Numbered from the stretch's first letter, positions 1 through 11,872 are shown. The stretch is 64,000 nt of DNA from Datura wrightii (GCA_035772735.1 JASDFA010000016.1:168521001-168585000); one strand, 5' to 3'. The notes: a model not told the origin generated them from the sequence alone. Numbers and translations are program-made.

Positions 1-2
1 AA

Positions 3-1839
3 TTAAAGATCCATGAGAAGAATTACCCGACTCATGATTTGGAGTTAGCCGCGGTGGTATTCGCATTGAAGATATGACGACATTACTTGTATGGTGTCCA
101 TGTGGATGTGTTTAAGGACCATAAGAGCTTACAATATGTGTTCACATAGAATTACCTCAATCTTTGGAAAAGGAGGTGGTTAGAGATACTCAAGGACTAT
201 GATATGAGTGTTCTTTACCATCCGGGTAAAGCTAATATGGTGGCGGATGCACTTAGTAAACTCTCCATGAAGAGTGTGTCCCATGTGGATGAAGGAAAGA
301 AAGAGCTGGTGAAGGAGGTGCATCGACTAGCAAAGTTGGGGGTAGACTGGTTGAATCTGCCGATGGCGGTGTTGTTTTTCAAAGTGGACCAGAATCGTCC
401 TTGGTGACTGATGTGAAATCTAGACAAGATGAGGACCTGATTTTGGTAAAGTTGAAGGAAGTTGTTCGAAGTCAAAAGGTGGAGGTCTTCTCCCAAGGGG
501 GAGATGGTGTGCTTCCGTACCAGGGTCGCCTATGTGTTCCAGATATTTATCATTTGAGGAGCCGGATATTGCATGAGGCTCATGGATCCAAGTATCCCAT
601 CTATCCGGGTTCCACTAAGATGTATCATGATTTATGAGAAATCTATTGGTGGGATGGTGAAGAAGGATATCGCAGAATTTGTAGCCAAGTTCCTGAACTA
701 TCAACAAGTAAAGGTTGAGCATCAAAGGCCGGGAGGAGTACTTCAGGATATCAACATTCTTACATGGAAGTGAGAAGAGATTAATATGGAATTCATCTAG
801 GACTACCTCGTACTGGTCGACAATATGATTACATTTGGGTGGTGTTGGATAGGTTAACCAAGGCTGCACAGTTTCTATCGGTAAAAACCACGGACTCAGC
901 AGAGGATTACGCCAAGCTATATATTTGGGAGTTGGTTCGATTGCATGGAGTGCCCTTGTCCATTATTTCAGACCGAGGTACTCAATTTACCTCTCAATTT
1001 TGGTGGCCTTTCCAAAAAGGTCTTGGGACTCAGGTTAAGCTCAGCACAACACTTCATCTGCAGACTGATGGTCAAGTGGAACAGAAAATCCCAACTCTCG
1101 AGGACATGTTGAGAGCATGTGTGATGGACTTCAAAGGTAGTTGGGATGATGGCTTGCACTGATTGAGTTCGCTTACAATAACAGCTATAACTCTAGCATT
1201 CAGATGGCACCGTTCGAGGCTCTTTATGGGCAGAGATGTAGATCGCCCATTAGATGGTTTGAGGTTGGTGAGGAATCTACGATAGGGCTAGATTCGGTTC
1301 ATGAGGATATGTTGAAGGTTCAATTGATAAGGGTCAGGCTGAAAACCGCTCAAAGTCGTCAAAAGTCATATGCTGATGTGAGGAGGAGGAAGTTGGAGTT
1401 TGAGGTGGACGCTTGGGTATTTCTGAAGGTATCTCCCATGAAGGAATTAATGTCATTCAGAAAGAAAGGAAAAATCAGTCCCTGCTATGTTGGTCCCTAC
1501 CGGGTTGTGAGGAGAGTTGGTAAGGTCGCGTATGAGTTGGAGTTCCTTCAGAGTTGTCTTCTGTCATCCTGTGTTTCATGTATCACTTTTAAAGAATGTT
1601 TGGGAGTTCCATTTCTAGTAGTCCCAGTGGACAGTGTTGGTGTAAATGATAGCCTTAGCTATGAGGAGGTTCCGGTGGAAATAGTAGATCGCCAGGTTCA
1701 AAAGCTACGGAACAAGAAAGTGTCTTCAGTGAAAGTATTATGGAGAAATGAGCATGTCGAAGGAGCTATGTGGGAAGCTGAAGCAGATATGATGGCCAAA
1801 TACCCACACTTATTCTCCACCGGCTCAGTTCCGACTTGA
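3..1839 (+). pseudogene. pol: Chromovirus pol 3' part: RNase H, integrase, chromodomain-like tail (decayed)
   Basis: Read in frame from base 3, the start matches a Ty3/Gypsy RNase H C-terminus, including DHKSLQYV and VADALSK. An integrase follows. At 839-1162 the catalytic D, D and E are still visible (VLDRL, SDRG, and E in DGQVEQ), with 35 residues between the second D and the E. The C-terminal segment 1204-1839 shows RQKSYADVRRRKLEFEVD, a GPYRVVRRVGKVAYELE stretch and a chromodomain-like end VKVLWRN..WEAEADM. Breaks include stops in the RNase H (TGA at 87-89, TAG at 150-152), frameshifts near 400 and 630, both zinc-finger cysteines changed (FLNY near 690-700), a shift near 1160, and a pair of compensating shifts around 1545-1600. 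No intact product is expected. Confidence 0.9.
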
Positions 1840-2082
1840 GGTATCAGTTTTGCCCTATAACTCTATTTAGTTTTCATGTTCAAATCATGTGTTTAAGTTT
1901 CTTTTATGTATATGGATATGTATGTGAAGTTTGAAATTAGACCAGCTATGTGATATGAATCGGAGGTGGTCATTCCGTTAGTTTTTGGTTTAAATGATCT
2001 ATATTTGGCTGTAAGGATTGCATGCCTTTGTTTTTTGCTTGTTTCCAACATTCGAGGATAAATGTTCCCAAGAGGGAGATAT
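1840..2082 (+). other. 3' UTR and polypurine tract of Tekay-like element
   Basis: AT-rich non-coding bases follow the pol stop. The end is a CATTCGAGGATAAATG-type leader and a purine-rich run AAGAGGGAGATAT (2070-2082) directly before the LTR start TGTAATACCC at 2083. In LTR elements this purine run primes plus-strand DNA synthesis. Confidence 0.75.
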
Positions 2083-4360
2083 TGTAATACCCGGAAATGC
2101 CTAAGATTAGACCCGGGATCAAAATAGGAAGTTGGCTGAAAGCTGGAGAAAAGTGCACAGACGGACGACCCAACATATGTTGGTCCAACCAACAACCCAT
2201 TGGATCCAGTCGTGGTAAGGGGAGTCTTGGTGGCAGTGGATACAAAGGATGATACAACGACTCGTTTCTTGGAACAAAGAGTTGCTATTTGTAATCATGG
2301 GTGGAGCTAGACCTTGGTATTTGAGGATGTAACGGGTCATCCAATGACCCGTCGTGAGTTATAGTGACACGTGGTCAGCAGTCGTTGTTTGGTTGCTAGA
2401 ATTTCTAGTTCTTGTAACGGATCGAGACCACGACTGGTTGGAAGCAACCATGAGTCGTGATGAGGCTCATGGTAAGGGATGTTTAGGGTTGTGAAGGGGC
2501 TAGTAATGATCGACTCGACGATCCATTTGATCAAATGACGAGTCATCCTGTCGGGTCGTGGTAAGAATATGGGATCAGGGCCTAGGCAGTGCATATGACG
2601 GGCCATACCACGAGTCGTGGTAGCTTCCAACAATTCATTGGTACACCCGTTGGATCGATCTTTGTAGTTTTTCAGGGAATATTCATTAAGGGTATTTTCG
2701 ACCTTTTCATGCTCTAAAGCCCTAAACTACGTTATTTTATGCATTTTTTTTAGCATAATAATATAGGTTAAGTCCCTTTTTCTCAAGACATTCCCATGCA
2801 TGCAAACTAAGAGAATTCTAGAGAGATCAAGCATAGAATCAAGCTTTCCCCTATCAATTCTCCATTGGGCATTCAAGAACCCTAGAATCTGATCTTACCC
2901 AGATATGTAGGTTATGAATGGCTGCTTCCCTTCACACCCATGCCCATTCTATACAAATTTATGAAAAGTCTTTCAAAATTTCATGGGGTTTTAATTCAAT
3001 TCTTGTGGAAATCTAATGATTTATTAATGGGTTATTATGATTTATGATTTACCTCATATTTTATGGTTTTGACAAGATTTTACAATTATTTTAATTATAA
3101 AATTATTGATTTCAATTTCTACCAAATTAAGCCTAATTATACATGATCTATGATGAATCGATTTGTGATGTATGCTTCAATTGTTGATATTTACAAACCC
3201 AGCATGATTTATGATTTGAAATATAGACTTATTCAATTACCCATCATGATTTGATGATTTACAAGTTATATGTATGATCTACAAGTATGCATGAAACCTA
3301 TGATTCATGAATTATGTTTTGGCTTACTCACGGGGCTTATGTCATGGCTAGTTTATGTACATTCAAGTATGCTTATGATTATTATGATTTAACTAGCCCA
3401 TGATTCATGCATGTTATACTATGAGCACTATATATGTTTTGGGAGTATTATCAAACACCGAGTAGGTTCCAGGCCTAGGTTTTTCCCCGGATCTCATAAA
3501 CTACATGCCACCATAGGTATGTTGGGACCTGCTATGCGAATGTCTCCGGCCCAAATGGCCCTTTCATGGTTATATCACACATCCATGGTTCGACCCTTGG
3601 CAAGGTACGGACACCCTCCCGACTAGGGTCATGAGTCAGGCTTCATGTGTGTCATATGGGGTATGTCGGTTAAGAGAATCTCCCACTGTTCCTCATGATT
3701 TATGCATGTTTATGATTTCATATGTTGGCTCAAGTTATGTTCAATATAGCTTTTCTCTCATACTTATGATTACGAATATATTATGAATGCTTCGAAAACC
3801 TTGAGCCCTACGTTATGTTATGTATATTTACGATGTGAGCATGTTGTCATGCATGTTGTCATACTCTTATGATGTTTTATGAGTTTTTACATATTTATAT
3901 GTCCGTTTTACTTATCTCACAAACTTTGTACATTCCACGTACTGGCCACATACTTTCTATGTTGTATCCTTTCATGATACAAGACCCAAGCTCTTAGGCT
4001 CATCCTCATCTTTAGACCATCCCAGAGTTCACCTTCATCTTGTTGGTGAGTCCTCATGTTTCGAGGGCCGTTTGACTAGACATTATGTTATTTTATGTTT
4101 CAATACTTGGTCGGGTTAGTTGGGGGCGTTGTCCCGTCAACCCATCTTATGTAGTAGAGGCTTTCAGAAAGTATGTAGTACTTAGTTTGCATGTATGTCT
4201 AGAGATTTCTTACGTTATGATATGTTATACTATGTTTATGTTTACTCTATGCCTTATGTATAGCCTTCTTCTTAAAGTTAATGAAATTAGATGTATGCTT
4301 ATGCCATGGGTCGACTTAGGGCCTCGCGGGGTTCCTTGTCCCATGTTACGATCCGGGTCT
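2083..4360 (+). repeat. 3' LTR of Tekay-like element, end truncated
   Basis: The LTR starts with TGTAATACCCGG right after the polypurine tract. Its first 600 bases carry many dyads built on CGACTCGTGGTA/TACCACGAGTCG, including a 17-base palindrome at 2606-2622 and ACGGGTCAT..ATGACCCGT at 2332-2352. From about 2990 to 4280 it is rich in ATGATT/TTATGATT. The usual GGGTCGTGACA end is not reached: after ATCCGGGTC at 4351-4359 the sequence turns into Athila RT. There is no gene in it; short ORFs at 3411-3626 and 4085-4372 look like chance. Confidence 0.8.
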
Positions 4361-5875
4361 GCGTTCGAGTAGTGACAATTGCATACCGAGCATAGAGCAT
4401 CAGTGATGACTGTATCCACCGATGCAAGAGGTGGTATAGAAAGAGATCAACAAATGTTTATATTCTGGTGTAGTCTAACCCATTGCTAATAGTAAAAGTG
4501 GGTAAGTCCGGTGCAGTGTGTACTAAAGTAAGGCGAAATCACATGGTGCCAAATGAGAAGAATGAGCTTGTACTGATTAGGCAAGTGACAAGTTGGCGTG
4601 TTTGCATGGACTATTGAAAACTCAATCATTGGACCTAGAAGGACCATTTCCCAATACCTTTCATGGATCAGAGGCTTGGCAAGTTGGTAGGCAGAGGATG
4701 GTAATGTTTTCTTGATGATATTCGAGTTATAATCAGACCTCCATAGCCCTAGAGGACCAAGAGAAAACCACCTTCACCTATCTTATGGGATGTTTGCTTT
4801 CCGGAGGATTCCCTTTGGGTTTTGTAATGCACTTGCCACATTTCAGCACTGCGAAATGTTCGTCTTTTCAGATATGGTGGAGGATACCATTGAAATGTTT
4901 ATGGATGACTTCTCGGTTGTGGGTGATTCATTTGAAGATTTCCTTGAGCACTTGAGTAAAGTGTTAAGAAGGTGTGAAGAAACCAATCTTATCCTCAATT
5001 GGCAAAAATTCCATTTTATGGTCAAAGAAGGGATTGTGTTAGGCCATAGAATCTCAGGAAAAGGGATAGAGGTGGACAGAGCTAAAATCGAGGTGATAGC
5101 TGGGTTGCCACCACCTATTTCTATCAAAGGTATCCGAAGCTTTTTGGGGCATGCAGGGTTCCATAGGAGATTCATCAAGTACTTCTCAAAAATTGTACAA
5201 CCATTATGCAAGCTACTTGAGGAGGAGGTGAAGTTTGTTTTTGATGAAGCATGTTTGAAAGCCTTCAAATGCTTGAAGGAGAGACTCACCTCAGCCCCCA
5301 TTATCTAGCCCCAGACTGGTATCTTCTGTTTGAGATAATGTGTGATGCTAGTGGGTTGCCCTAGGTGTTGTGTTGGGTCAAAGAAGAGAAAAGGTATTCC
5401 ACCCAATCTATTACACCAGTAAGAAACTAAATTCATCTCAGAAAAATTACACAGTGACCGAACAAAAGCTGCTAGCAGTAGTCTTTGCATTCAAAAAGTT
5501 TTGGGTATACTTGCTCGGGACTAAGGTGACTGTCCATACGAATCATACAACATTGCGTTTCAGATGTCAGAAAGAATGCTAAACCAAGGCTAATTAGATG
5601 GGTATTGCTCTTACACTAATTTGAATTTGAGGTAAAGTACCGAAAAGGGAACAGAAAACTAGGTGAATGATCAGTTATCTAGATTGGAGGATAAAGAAAG
5701 ATTGAAAGATGAGATTGACATTGATGATGCTTTCCTAGATGAGAAGGTGTTGGCTGCATCTTAGGACTTGATCCCATGGTTCGCTAACTACGTAAATTAT
5801 TTGGTGAATGACACGATTCTGGCAGATCTGACTCTATAACAAAGGAAAAAGGTTTTGGATGCCTTAATAGCTCAT
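4361..5875 (+). pseudogene. pol: Athila-type reverse transcriptase and RNase H fragment
   Basis: Similarity to Athila pol begins with a stretch before the RT fingers around 4380-4440, where the reading frame has TGA TGA and TAG stops. It continues through NEKNEL at about 4555 and a decayed core at 4580-4780. The best preserved part is 4790-5308: FAFRRIPFGFCNA, the catalytic FMDD box at about 4900, GHRISGKGIEVDRAKIE and a thumb/connection segment. RNase H follows with CDAS at about 5343, TSKKLN, VTEQKLLAVVFAFKKF (5448-5505) and a remnant of the DHLSRLE-type end near 5660. Several frameshifts and stops break it. No integrase follows; at 5875 it meets a minus-strand LTR. The fragment has no LTR of its own and may be a relic of a separate insertion. 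Confidence 0.88.
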
Positions 5876-6776
5876 TGAAACTCTTTCTACGGGTGCTTGG
5901 TACAAGTCATACCTACATACCACAAGTCGTACCATGACTCGTGGTGATTGGTCCTGTCTTGAAAACCTGACAATGCTTTACTTAACTGGCAGTAATATTT
6001 TTCTCGAAACTCCGATTGTTGCAAGGTTGGATGCATTGGAAAAAAGACACAAAGGGATTCAATCTGATATACTGGATCAGCCAAAAGGACTTTTTAAAAT
6101 AGGAGTTATAATCGTTTAAAATTGACCCTTATAAGAACTTATATGAAAAACTCAATTGGTAGCAAAACTCTCAACTCAACTTTATGCTAGAGGTTCCTTA
6201 TGACCTTAACTTGCATCCAATGCTCTTCCTATACTTAAGAATTGATATTAACTCCTTGTTTCCATAAAATTCATCGGGTTTGGGTCTATCCACATACCTA
6301 GAATTGTTCCAAACTTAGCCCAAAAATATGAGGCCTATAATATCTCAACTAACGACTGAAACAATGATTCATACCATCATATTATGAATCACACTGAGTC
6401 TTTGTAGCTACTAATCCTTCCCTGAAAATTCTCTAAACCTCCTACCTATGATCCTTTTCTATGACTCTTACCATCTTAATACATATCGTAGGATCTAGTT
6501 GTGGTTTCCTTGCCACTTCCTGCTAAACTCTATGAATCAATGCCACGAACTTTTGGTTCAACTCATATTGACCTGGTATGAGTCATGATAACCTGTCGTG
6601 ACTTCTCATTTAAAATCTACTGAGTTCCCTGTACAACACACTCTAAGTCCATAATACGAGTTGTACCATGAACCTATGACTTGTATTGAGGCTTGTTCTG
6701 AGGCATTTTCCAGTTTTCTCTTCTTGATTTAACTTCAAATATCGAGTTTGGTCTTAGGAACTTTTGGGGTGTTACA
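5876..6776 (-). repeat. Partial Tekay-like LTR (minus strand)
   Basis: On the minus strand it begins TGTAACACCCC (6776 downward), preceded by a purine run that reads CTCTCCCTTGGG on the plus strand (6781-6792). It matches 9250-10167, sharing GGGTGCTTGGTACAAGTC and the ACCATGACTCGTGGTG dyads. The other end is lost at the junction with Athila RT-RNase H near 5875. The ORF at 5934-6119 is a chance frame. Confidence 0.78.
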
Positions 6777-7250
6777 TTATCTCTCCCTTGGGAACATTCT
6801 TCCTTGAATGAAAGCCAAGTAGGCTGGAAGGGTAGGGAAAGAGTTGCAATCCCAAAAATGAAAGCTATAGACTAAATTCAAACTGAGATACATAGATGAG
6901 CTGAATTCATGAATCATAGATGCATGCTAATACATGAGAAGAACTGAAGGACATGAAGTTGTTATGAAACTGAGTAGAGTATTAAGGAGGAACTATTTCC
7001 ACAAATTTTAGTTGTGCTACTACGGGTAGAGTTATCAATACCAAATTGCTTTCTGATATCGGAATAGCTGACATGATAACTGATCTGGTTGAGAGTATGA
7101 CTTGATTGAATTCAACTTCCCAAGTAGTTCCTTCCACTGGTTGATTTCTACATAAAACCTTCACTAAAACTAACTTCCTTATTTTTCCCAACTTACGAAC
7201 CTGACTGACCATGATTTCCACTAGAACCTCCTTCTATTAAAGACTATTAT
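6777..7250 (-). other. Tekay-like internal remnant: 3' UTR and chromodomain end
   Basis: Between two LTRs only about 470 bases of internal sequence remain. The part next to 6776 is the polypurine tract and UTR; the part next to 7250 is the end of pol. No primer site is seen next to the LTR edge at 7251, so the deletion removed everything from the primer site to near the pol C-terminus. Confidence 0.75.
6982..7236 (-). pseudogene. pol: Chromovirus pol C-terminus (chromodomain remnant)
   Basis: On the minus strand the translation reads VEIMVSQVRKLGKIRKL followed by VLVKVLCRNQPVEGTTWEVE. This is the linker and chromodomain-like end of a Tekay-type integrase and parallels the better kept VKVLWRNEHVEGAMWEAE at the end of the 3-1839 copy. 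One Trp of the LWRN box is Cys here. After the WEVE box the frame drifts and the stretch before the stop no longer matches. Upstream pol is deleted and the LTR at 7251 follows directly. It has no start codon of its own. Confidence 0.75.
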
Positions 7251-10167
7251 TGTCACGACCCGAGCATGGACCCCGAATCAAGACACGATTCCTAGAACCA
7301 CAAATGGCTCCAAGCTAACTCATGGCATAACCTAACTCTAACAAAACAACAACTAATATAACATATCTGAGCAGAAGCTTAACTAAAATATTACTAATCA
7401 AAAAGGAAAAAATAAAAATTTAATAACAACACCGACTCATAAGATGAAACTAACACTACACTGTCTGAGAACCTCAACTAGTCTGATGACTCTAAAATAT
7501 GAAACTAGAAATAAACTAAAATAAAGAAAACATAACTCCCTTCCTCGAAAGATAAGGATTCACCACTAGCAGCTCATAGTGTTTGGAATGTGACTAACGG
7601 TGGGGCTTAAGTCTGAATATCTGGATCTGTATCATAAAATGATATAGCATAGAGAGTATGTGGTCAGTACTTTGAATATATTGAGTATGTGAGAAAAGTA
7701 ATTGAATCTGGAAACATGCTGGTAAACTGAGAAAAGGTAGAATTGAATACATAACTGAGGTGAAGTATAATGACCCTATCTGAGATGCATAGGTACTGAC
7801 ATGATATGCTAGTTTGAAAATAGAAATAAAATACAAGTAAAACTAATTTTTAGGGGCATGTCATGTACTGGAAAAATTGAAGTTGTAACTGTAATTGTAA
7901 ATTGTACTGAACTGAAAATGAGATTGTAATGGGGGAGAGCCTATTAACCAATAAAATCCAATGTGAGCATTATGGAGCCCCACCTATAACCTTGGTTGGG
8001 AGGTCGTTCATACCTTGCCAACAGTCAGAACCATGAATAGCGTGATATCACTCATGACTCAGGGCGACAATTTCCAATAATGACGACCCCTACATGCGAC
8101 CATTGAGGTCACAGAGACTCTCTCAAATAAAGAGGATCCCATATTTCTCACGCTAAGGGAAACCTTCTCTATTATTGTGAATCCCTTATCCTATGGTGGC
8201 ACATAGTTTTGAGACCTGGACATGCTGGAACCCTGGCCTACTCGGTGCTAAGTACTATTCCCAACTGAACATAAAAGATACATGTAACTGAAAGCTTGAA
8301 GCTAATGTCCTAATACTATTTGAAACCACTTTATCTAACAAGGATCCCAAGAGCCTAGAGGATCATGAAAATACTAATACGAAGGGCTCAAAACTGATGT
8401 TATACAACTAGTCAGGGCTACTTTCTAATAGCAAGAGACCAGAGAGACTAAAGAACCATAAACATACTGATCATACTAAATCGATGAAAACCATAGACTC
8501 AAATCATAGTGTAAATCATACATTCAGAAATCATGGAAAAATCATATATTTTTAAAGAGCCACATTTTTCGAAAATAGTGTTAAATCATAGTTGAGTCTT
8601 AGGAATCGTGTTATAATGATATGATGTACATAAATCAAGAATTTGAGAGGGAAATCATACACACACAAACACACACAGAGTTATTGATCATAAGAACTTG
8701 AAAGACATGGCTAATCATAGGAGATTTCAAACGTAGAATAAAAATCCTAAGACATGCACACGCAGAGAGTTATTGATCATAAGAACTTGAAAGACATGGC
8801 TAATCATAGGAGATTTCATACATAGAATAAAAACCCTAAGACATGCTTTACCAGAGAATTAAAGATTTTAGGGTTTATGAAATTAGTTGGGACACAAGGA
8901 TGAAAGAAGATACTTGTTGAAGTCCCATATACCTAGTTGAAGGATACCCCTAATGATCTTGAAGGTTGCTACACTTTGGAGAGGAAACCCTAGTTCTTGA
9001 GCCTTGAGAGAAGAAGAGATAAGATGACTTACTGATGGATTTGAGTAGAATGAGGAATTGGTCTAGGAAAATACCTCTAATTATTCCCATAGGAAGCCTA
9101 AGATGAACTAGTTTAGGAGTTAAAAGCATAGAAAATTATAAAAATACCCCTAGGAAAATGTTCTTAAAAATCTGCCCATCCAGTACAACGGGTCGTACCA
9201 TGACTCGTGGTGACATACCATGGGTCGTGGTATGTCATTCTTGGATTCTGGAGGCTTAAAAACTTTCTGAAATTCTTTCTATGGGTGCTTGGTACAAGTC
9301 GTACCTACATGCCACGAGTTGTACCATGACTAGTGGTGATAGGGTTGCTCCTGTCCATCAAACCTGACAGTGATTCATTAAATTGGTCATAACGTTTTAC
9401 CCCAAACTACGATTGATACAAGGTTAGATGTGTTGGAAAGAAGACCAAAGGGATTCAATTTGATATGTTGGAGAACGCAAAAACACTTTGTAAAATGGGA
9501 GTTATGATCATCTAATTTGACCCTTGTAAGAACTTTTGTGAAAAACTCAATCAGTTGGAAAGCTCTCTACTCTACTTCATGCTAGAGGTTTTATGATCTT
9601 AACTTTCATCCAATACTCTTCTTACAACTAAGAGTGGATATTAACACCGTGTTTCCATAGAATTTATCAAGTTTAGGTCTATCCATATACCTAGAATGTT
9701 CCAAACTTAGCACCAAAGTCCGTAGCATAAAATATCTCATTTAACGGATAGATGGTATGAACCATACCATCATCCTATGATCCTTTACCCGCTGCTCGTA
9801 CCTCCCAAGACATATAGGTCATTCTCTGGACCTCTTACTATGAATGCCAACAATGGCTCATACCACCTTACAACCGGTCGTACCATGGATTATGGTTACC
9901 TAAGATTTCCCGAGCATTTCTCTATTTTCCCTACTACGGACCGTCACTATGACTTGTACAATCTAGGTAAGGATCATAAGACCCACTCGTAGTTATTGCC
10001 AAACTTTAGTTGAACCCTCAGGTCTTCACTCTAAAGGTCATTGGTACGACTCAGAAAATCCTCCTACGAGTCGTATTGAGGCTCGTTCTGAGGGCATTTT
10101 CTGGTTTTCTCTGTATGGTTAAACTTCAAATCTAGGATCTAGTCTTAGGGACTTTTGGGGAGTTATA
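7251..10167 (-). repeat. Full-length Tekay-like LTR (minus strand, about 2.9 kb)
   Basis: The plus-strand left edge TGTCACGACCCGAGC is the reverse complement of the usual LTR end. The right edge GGGGAGTTATA at 10157-10167 corresponds to a mutated TGTAAC start, followed on the plus strand by CTGTCTCCTCCTTGG, a polypurine tract in reverse. It contains an 89-base tandem repeat (8678-8855), a CA-rich microsatellite (8659-8677) and the GTCGTACCATGACTCGTGG dyad cluster (9187-9340). No coding content is seen. Confidence 0.8.
8659..8855. repeat. CA-rich run and two-copy 89-bp tandem repeat inside LTR
   Basis: A CACACACAAACACACACA-type run at 8659-8677 is followed by two copies of GAGTTATTGATCATAAGAAC.. 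starting at 8678 and 8767. The copies differ at only a few bases (for example CAAACG versus CATACA). The second unit repeats the block at 41383-41579. Confidence 0.9.
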
Positions 10168-10879
10168 CTGTCTCCTCCTTGGAAATATTCATCCTCAAAT
10201 GGAGATTAATAGAGCTGAAAAGATTGGGAAAGAGCTACAAATCCCAAAACAAAATGCTATGAACTGAACACTGATAGAATGATTAACTCTAAACTGAGAT
10301 ATTCAACTGAACTAAAATCATGGATCATACATGTATGCTATGACATGAGAAGATTGAAGGACATGAAACTAGCATGAAATTGAGTAGAGTACTAAGAAGG
10401 AATTATTTTCTCACACTGGAACTGAGTTGGTAAGGAAGAAGTTATAAATCCCGAAACTACTTTCCGATATCTAAATAACTGACATGATAACTGATCTGAC
10501 TAAGAGTAAGACTGGGATCGCTATCTGAAGCGGTTACTTATCATTCTGGAAATCTAAACATATGAATGAGTAGAGTGTAATGTTGACTGAAACCTAGGGG
10601 AAGACACCTGAATAGGAATGGATCGACATCCCATATATACTTTTTTTGAAACTTCCCTATTTGAACATTCAATACTTGACTTGATCCATCAACTTATCAT
10701 CTCACACTCAGCTTAAATTCATCATTCCATGACTCTTGGATCCTTTTTAAAGGCTAGGCTATATCACTAACTCTTGACTTTCCATTCAGCTCTAAAGCTC
10801 TCACTGAAGGCTTAATATCTATAACCATTTCATACCATCCATGGAAAAATCTCACACTAGGATGCAAAAAAGGACCTTA
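10168..10879 (-). other. Non-coding internal segment of minus-strand Tekay-like element
   Basis: Bases 10168-10500 resemble the 3' UTR and end-of-pol region at 6777-7080 (shared CATGAGAAGA.TGAAGGACATGAA and GACATGATAACTGATCTG words). From about 10510 to 10880 I see no recognisable coding or repeat structure. This is where RT, RNase H and integrase should lie, so they have been deleted. Confidence 0.6.
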
Positions 10880-11640
10880 TACCTTACATTTTGACTCCTG
10901 GGTCTAACAACATATAAAGATCAACATGAAAATCTCATAACATACCTACGACTATCTTTAGCGAGTTTTCCTAATCCTGATGTGATGATAGCGCATAGAA
11001 GCAGTCTTGATGTTGTCTACTAGCCCGACAAGCTGATGTGCTCTACTGAGGTGGGCGGGCTATTGGAGCTACTGAAGAGGTAGATGAGGCTCTACCTTCG
11101 CCCCGTTTGGTTGCTTGACAATCTTTGAGTTTATGGCCCAACTTGCTGCACCAAAAGCAAGTGCCTGAACCAGCCATGCACTTTCCCAAATGGTTCTTTC
11201 CACAGTTCTTGCAAGCTAGGAATGTAGTCTACCTTACCCTGGATCTAAATGGAGCATTAGCTGTTGATGGTACTAGAACTAATGACCTCTGACGGGACTA
11301 GGAATGAGGTCCACTACTCGTCATCTACTGGGAATACTCTGAGTCCTATGTTCTGGCTCTCTTGTTCTCCCTTTACAACTCCTTTAACTTTGCCTCCTCG
11401 ATCTGTTGAGCATGGATCATGAGTCTAAAAATATCTATGTCACTAATAAGCATTGGGTCTTACACTCCTTGATGATAAAATCTGAGACTCCATTTATGAA
11501 CCTGCTCATGGAAGCCCTTGGCTCGGCAACCATCTCCGAAGCATATTTTGACAGTTGAGTGAACTTCAAAGTATACACCTGCACTATCATGTCATTTTGT
11601 TTCAATTTGGCGAACTCCGCCAGCCTTTGCTTTCCTCAAC
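10880..11640 (-). pseudogene. gag: Chromovirus gag with zinc knuckle and start of protease (decayed)
   Basis: On the minus strand from about 11640 a gag core can be read as KLKQNDMIVQVYTLKFTQLS, then EMVAEPRASMSRFINGVSD. After several frameshifts comes a CKNCGKNHLGKC segment and a clear retroviral-type zinc knuckle CFWCSKLGHKLKDC (CX2CX4HX4C) at 11118-11159. A spacer follows, then a protease start with the active-site box LLDPG near 10897-10911. After that the similarity stops, so the rest of protease and all of RT/integrase are missing. Stops such as the one just before the protease box show it is not functional. It sits downstream of the primer site at 11857-11868, in the correct order for a Ty3/Gypsy element. 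Confidence 0.82.
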
Positions 11641-11856
11641 TTATGGGGGAGGCATTATCTGTGAACATGTAAAAATGAGTTAGAAGAGGAACTTTTAGAG
11701 TTTCGCATTCTATGCATGATAAGAACCATGAAGAAAGGGAATTTTCCTAAAAATGTCTTGTAGTCTCTTCCTCATAAGTGTGGCGTGCTTCACACCCATG
11801 AAAAAAAACTCTATTTGATGATGTTTTCAGACACCTTAGGACACTATAAACCTAAT

Positions 11857-11868
11857 GCTCTAATACTA
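11857..11868 (-). other. Degenerate primer binding site (initiator-Met tRNA type)
   Basis: The minus strand reads TAGTATTAGAGC a few bases after the LTR end at 11873. The standard plant Met-tRNA primer site is TGGTATCAGAGC, so two bases differ. Confidence 0.75.
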
Positions 11869-11872
11869 AGTT

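Larger units (their letters stand above)
1..4360 (+). mobile_element. Tekay/Del-like Ty3/Gypsy element, 3' half (plus strand)
   Basis: The order RNase H, integrase, chromodomain-type tail, short 3' UTR, polypurine tract and LTR is that of a chromovirus read left to right. The 5' LTR, gag, protease and RT lie outside the window or are lost. The LTR is cut near 4360, where Athila coding similarity starts. Family assignment rests on the integrase C-terminal style and the TGTAATACCC LTR start after a purine-rich tract. Confidence 0.85.

Noticed and set aside
3411..4372. Short ORFs at 3411-3626, 4085-4372 and opposite strand as possible genes
   Set aside because: They lie inside an LTR, show no domain and are repeated only because the LTR is duplicated.
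4371..4377. GTGACA at 4372-4377 as the true end of the 2083 LTR
   Set aside because: Athila coding similarity already covers these bases and no primer site follows, so the resemblance to an LTR end is probably chance.
8640..8860. CRISPR-like array from the 89-bp repeats
   Set aside because: There are only two adjacent copies with no spacers, in a plant LTR.
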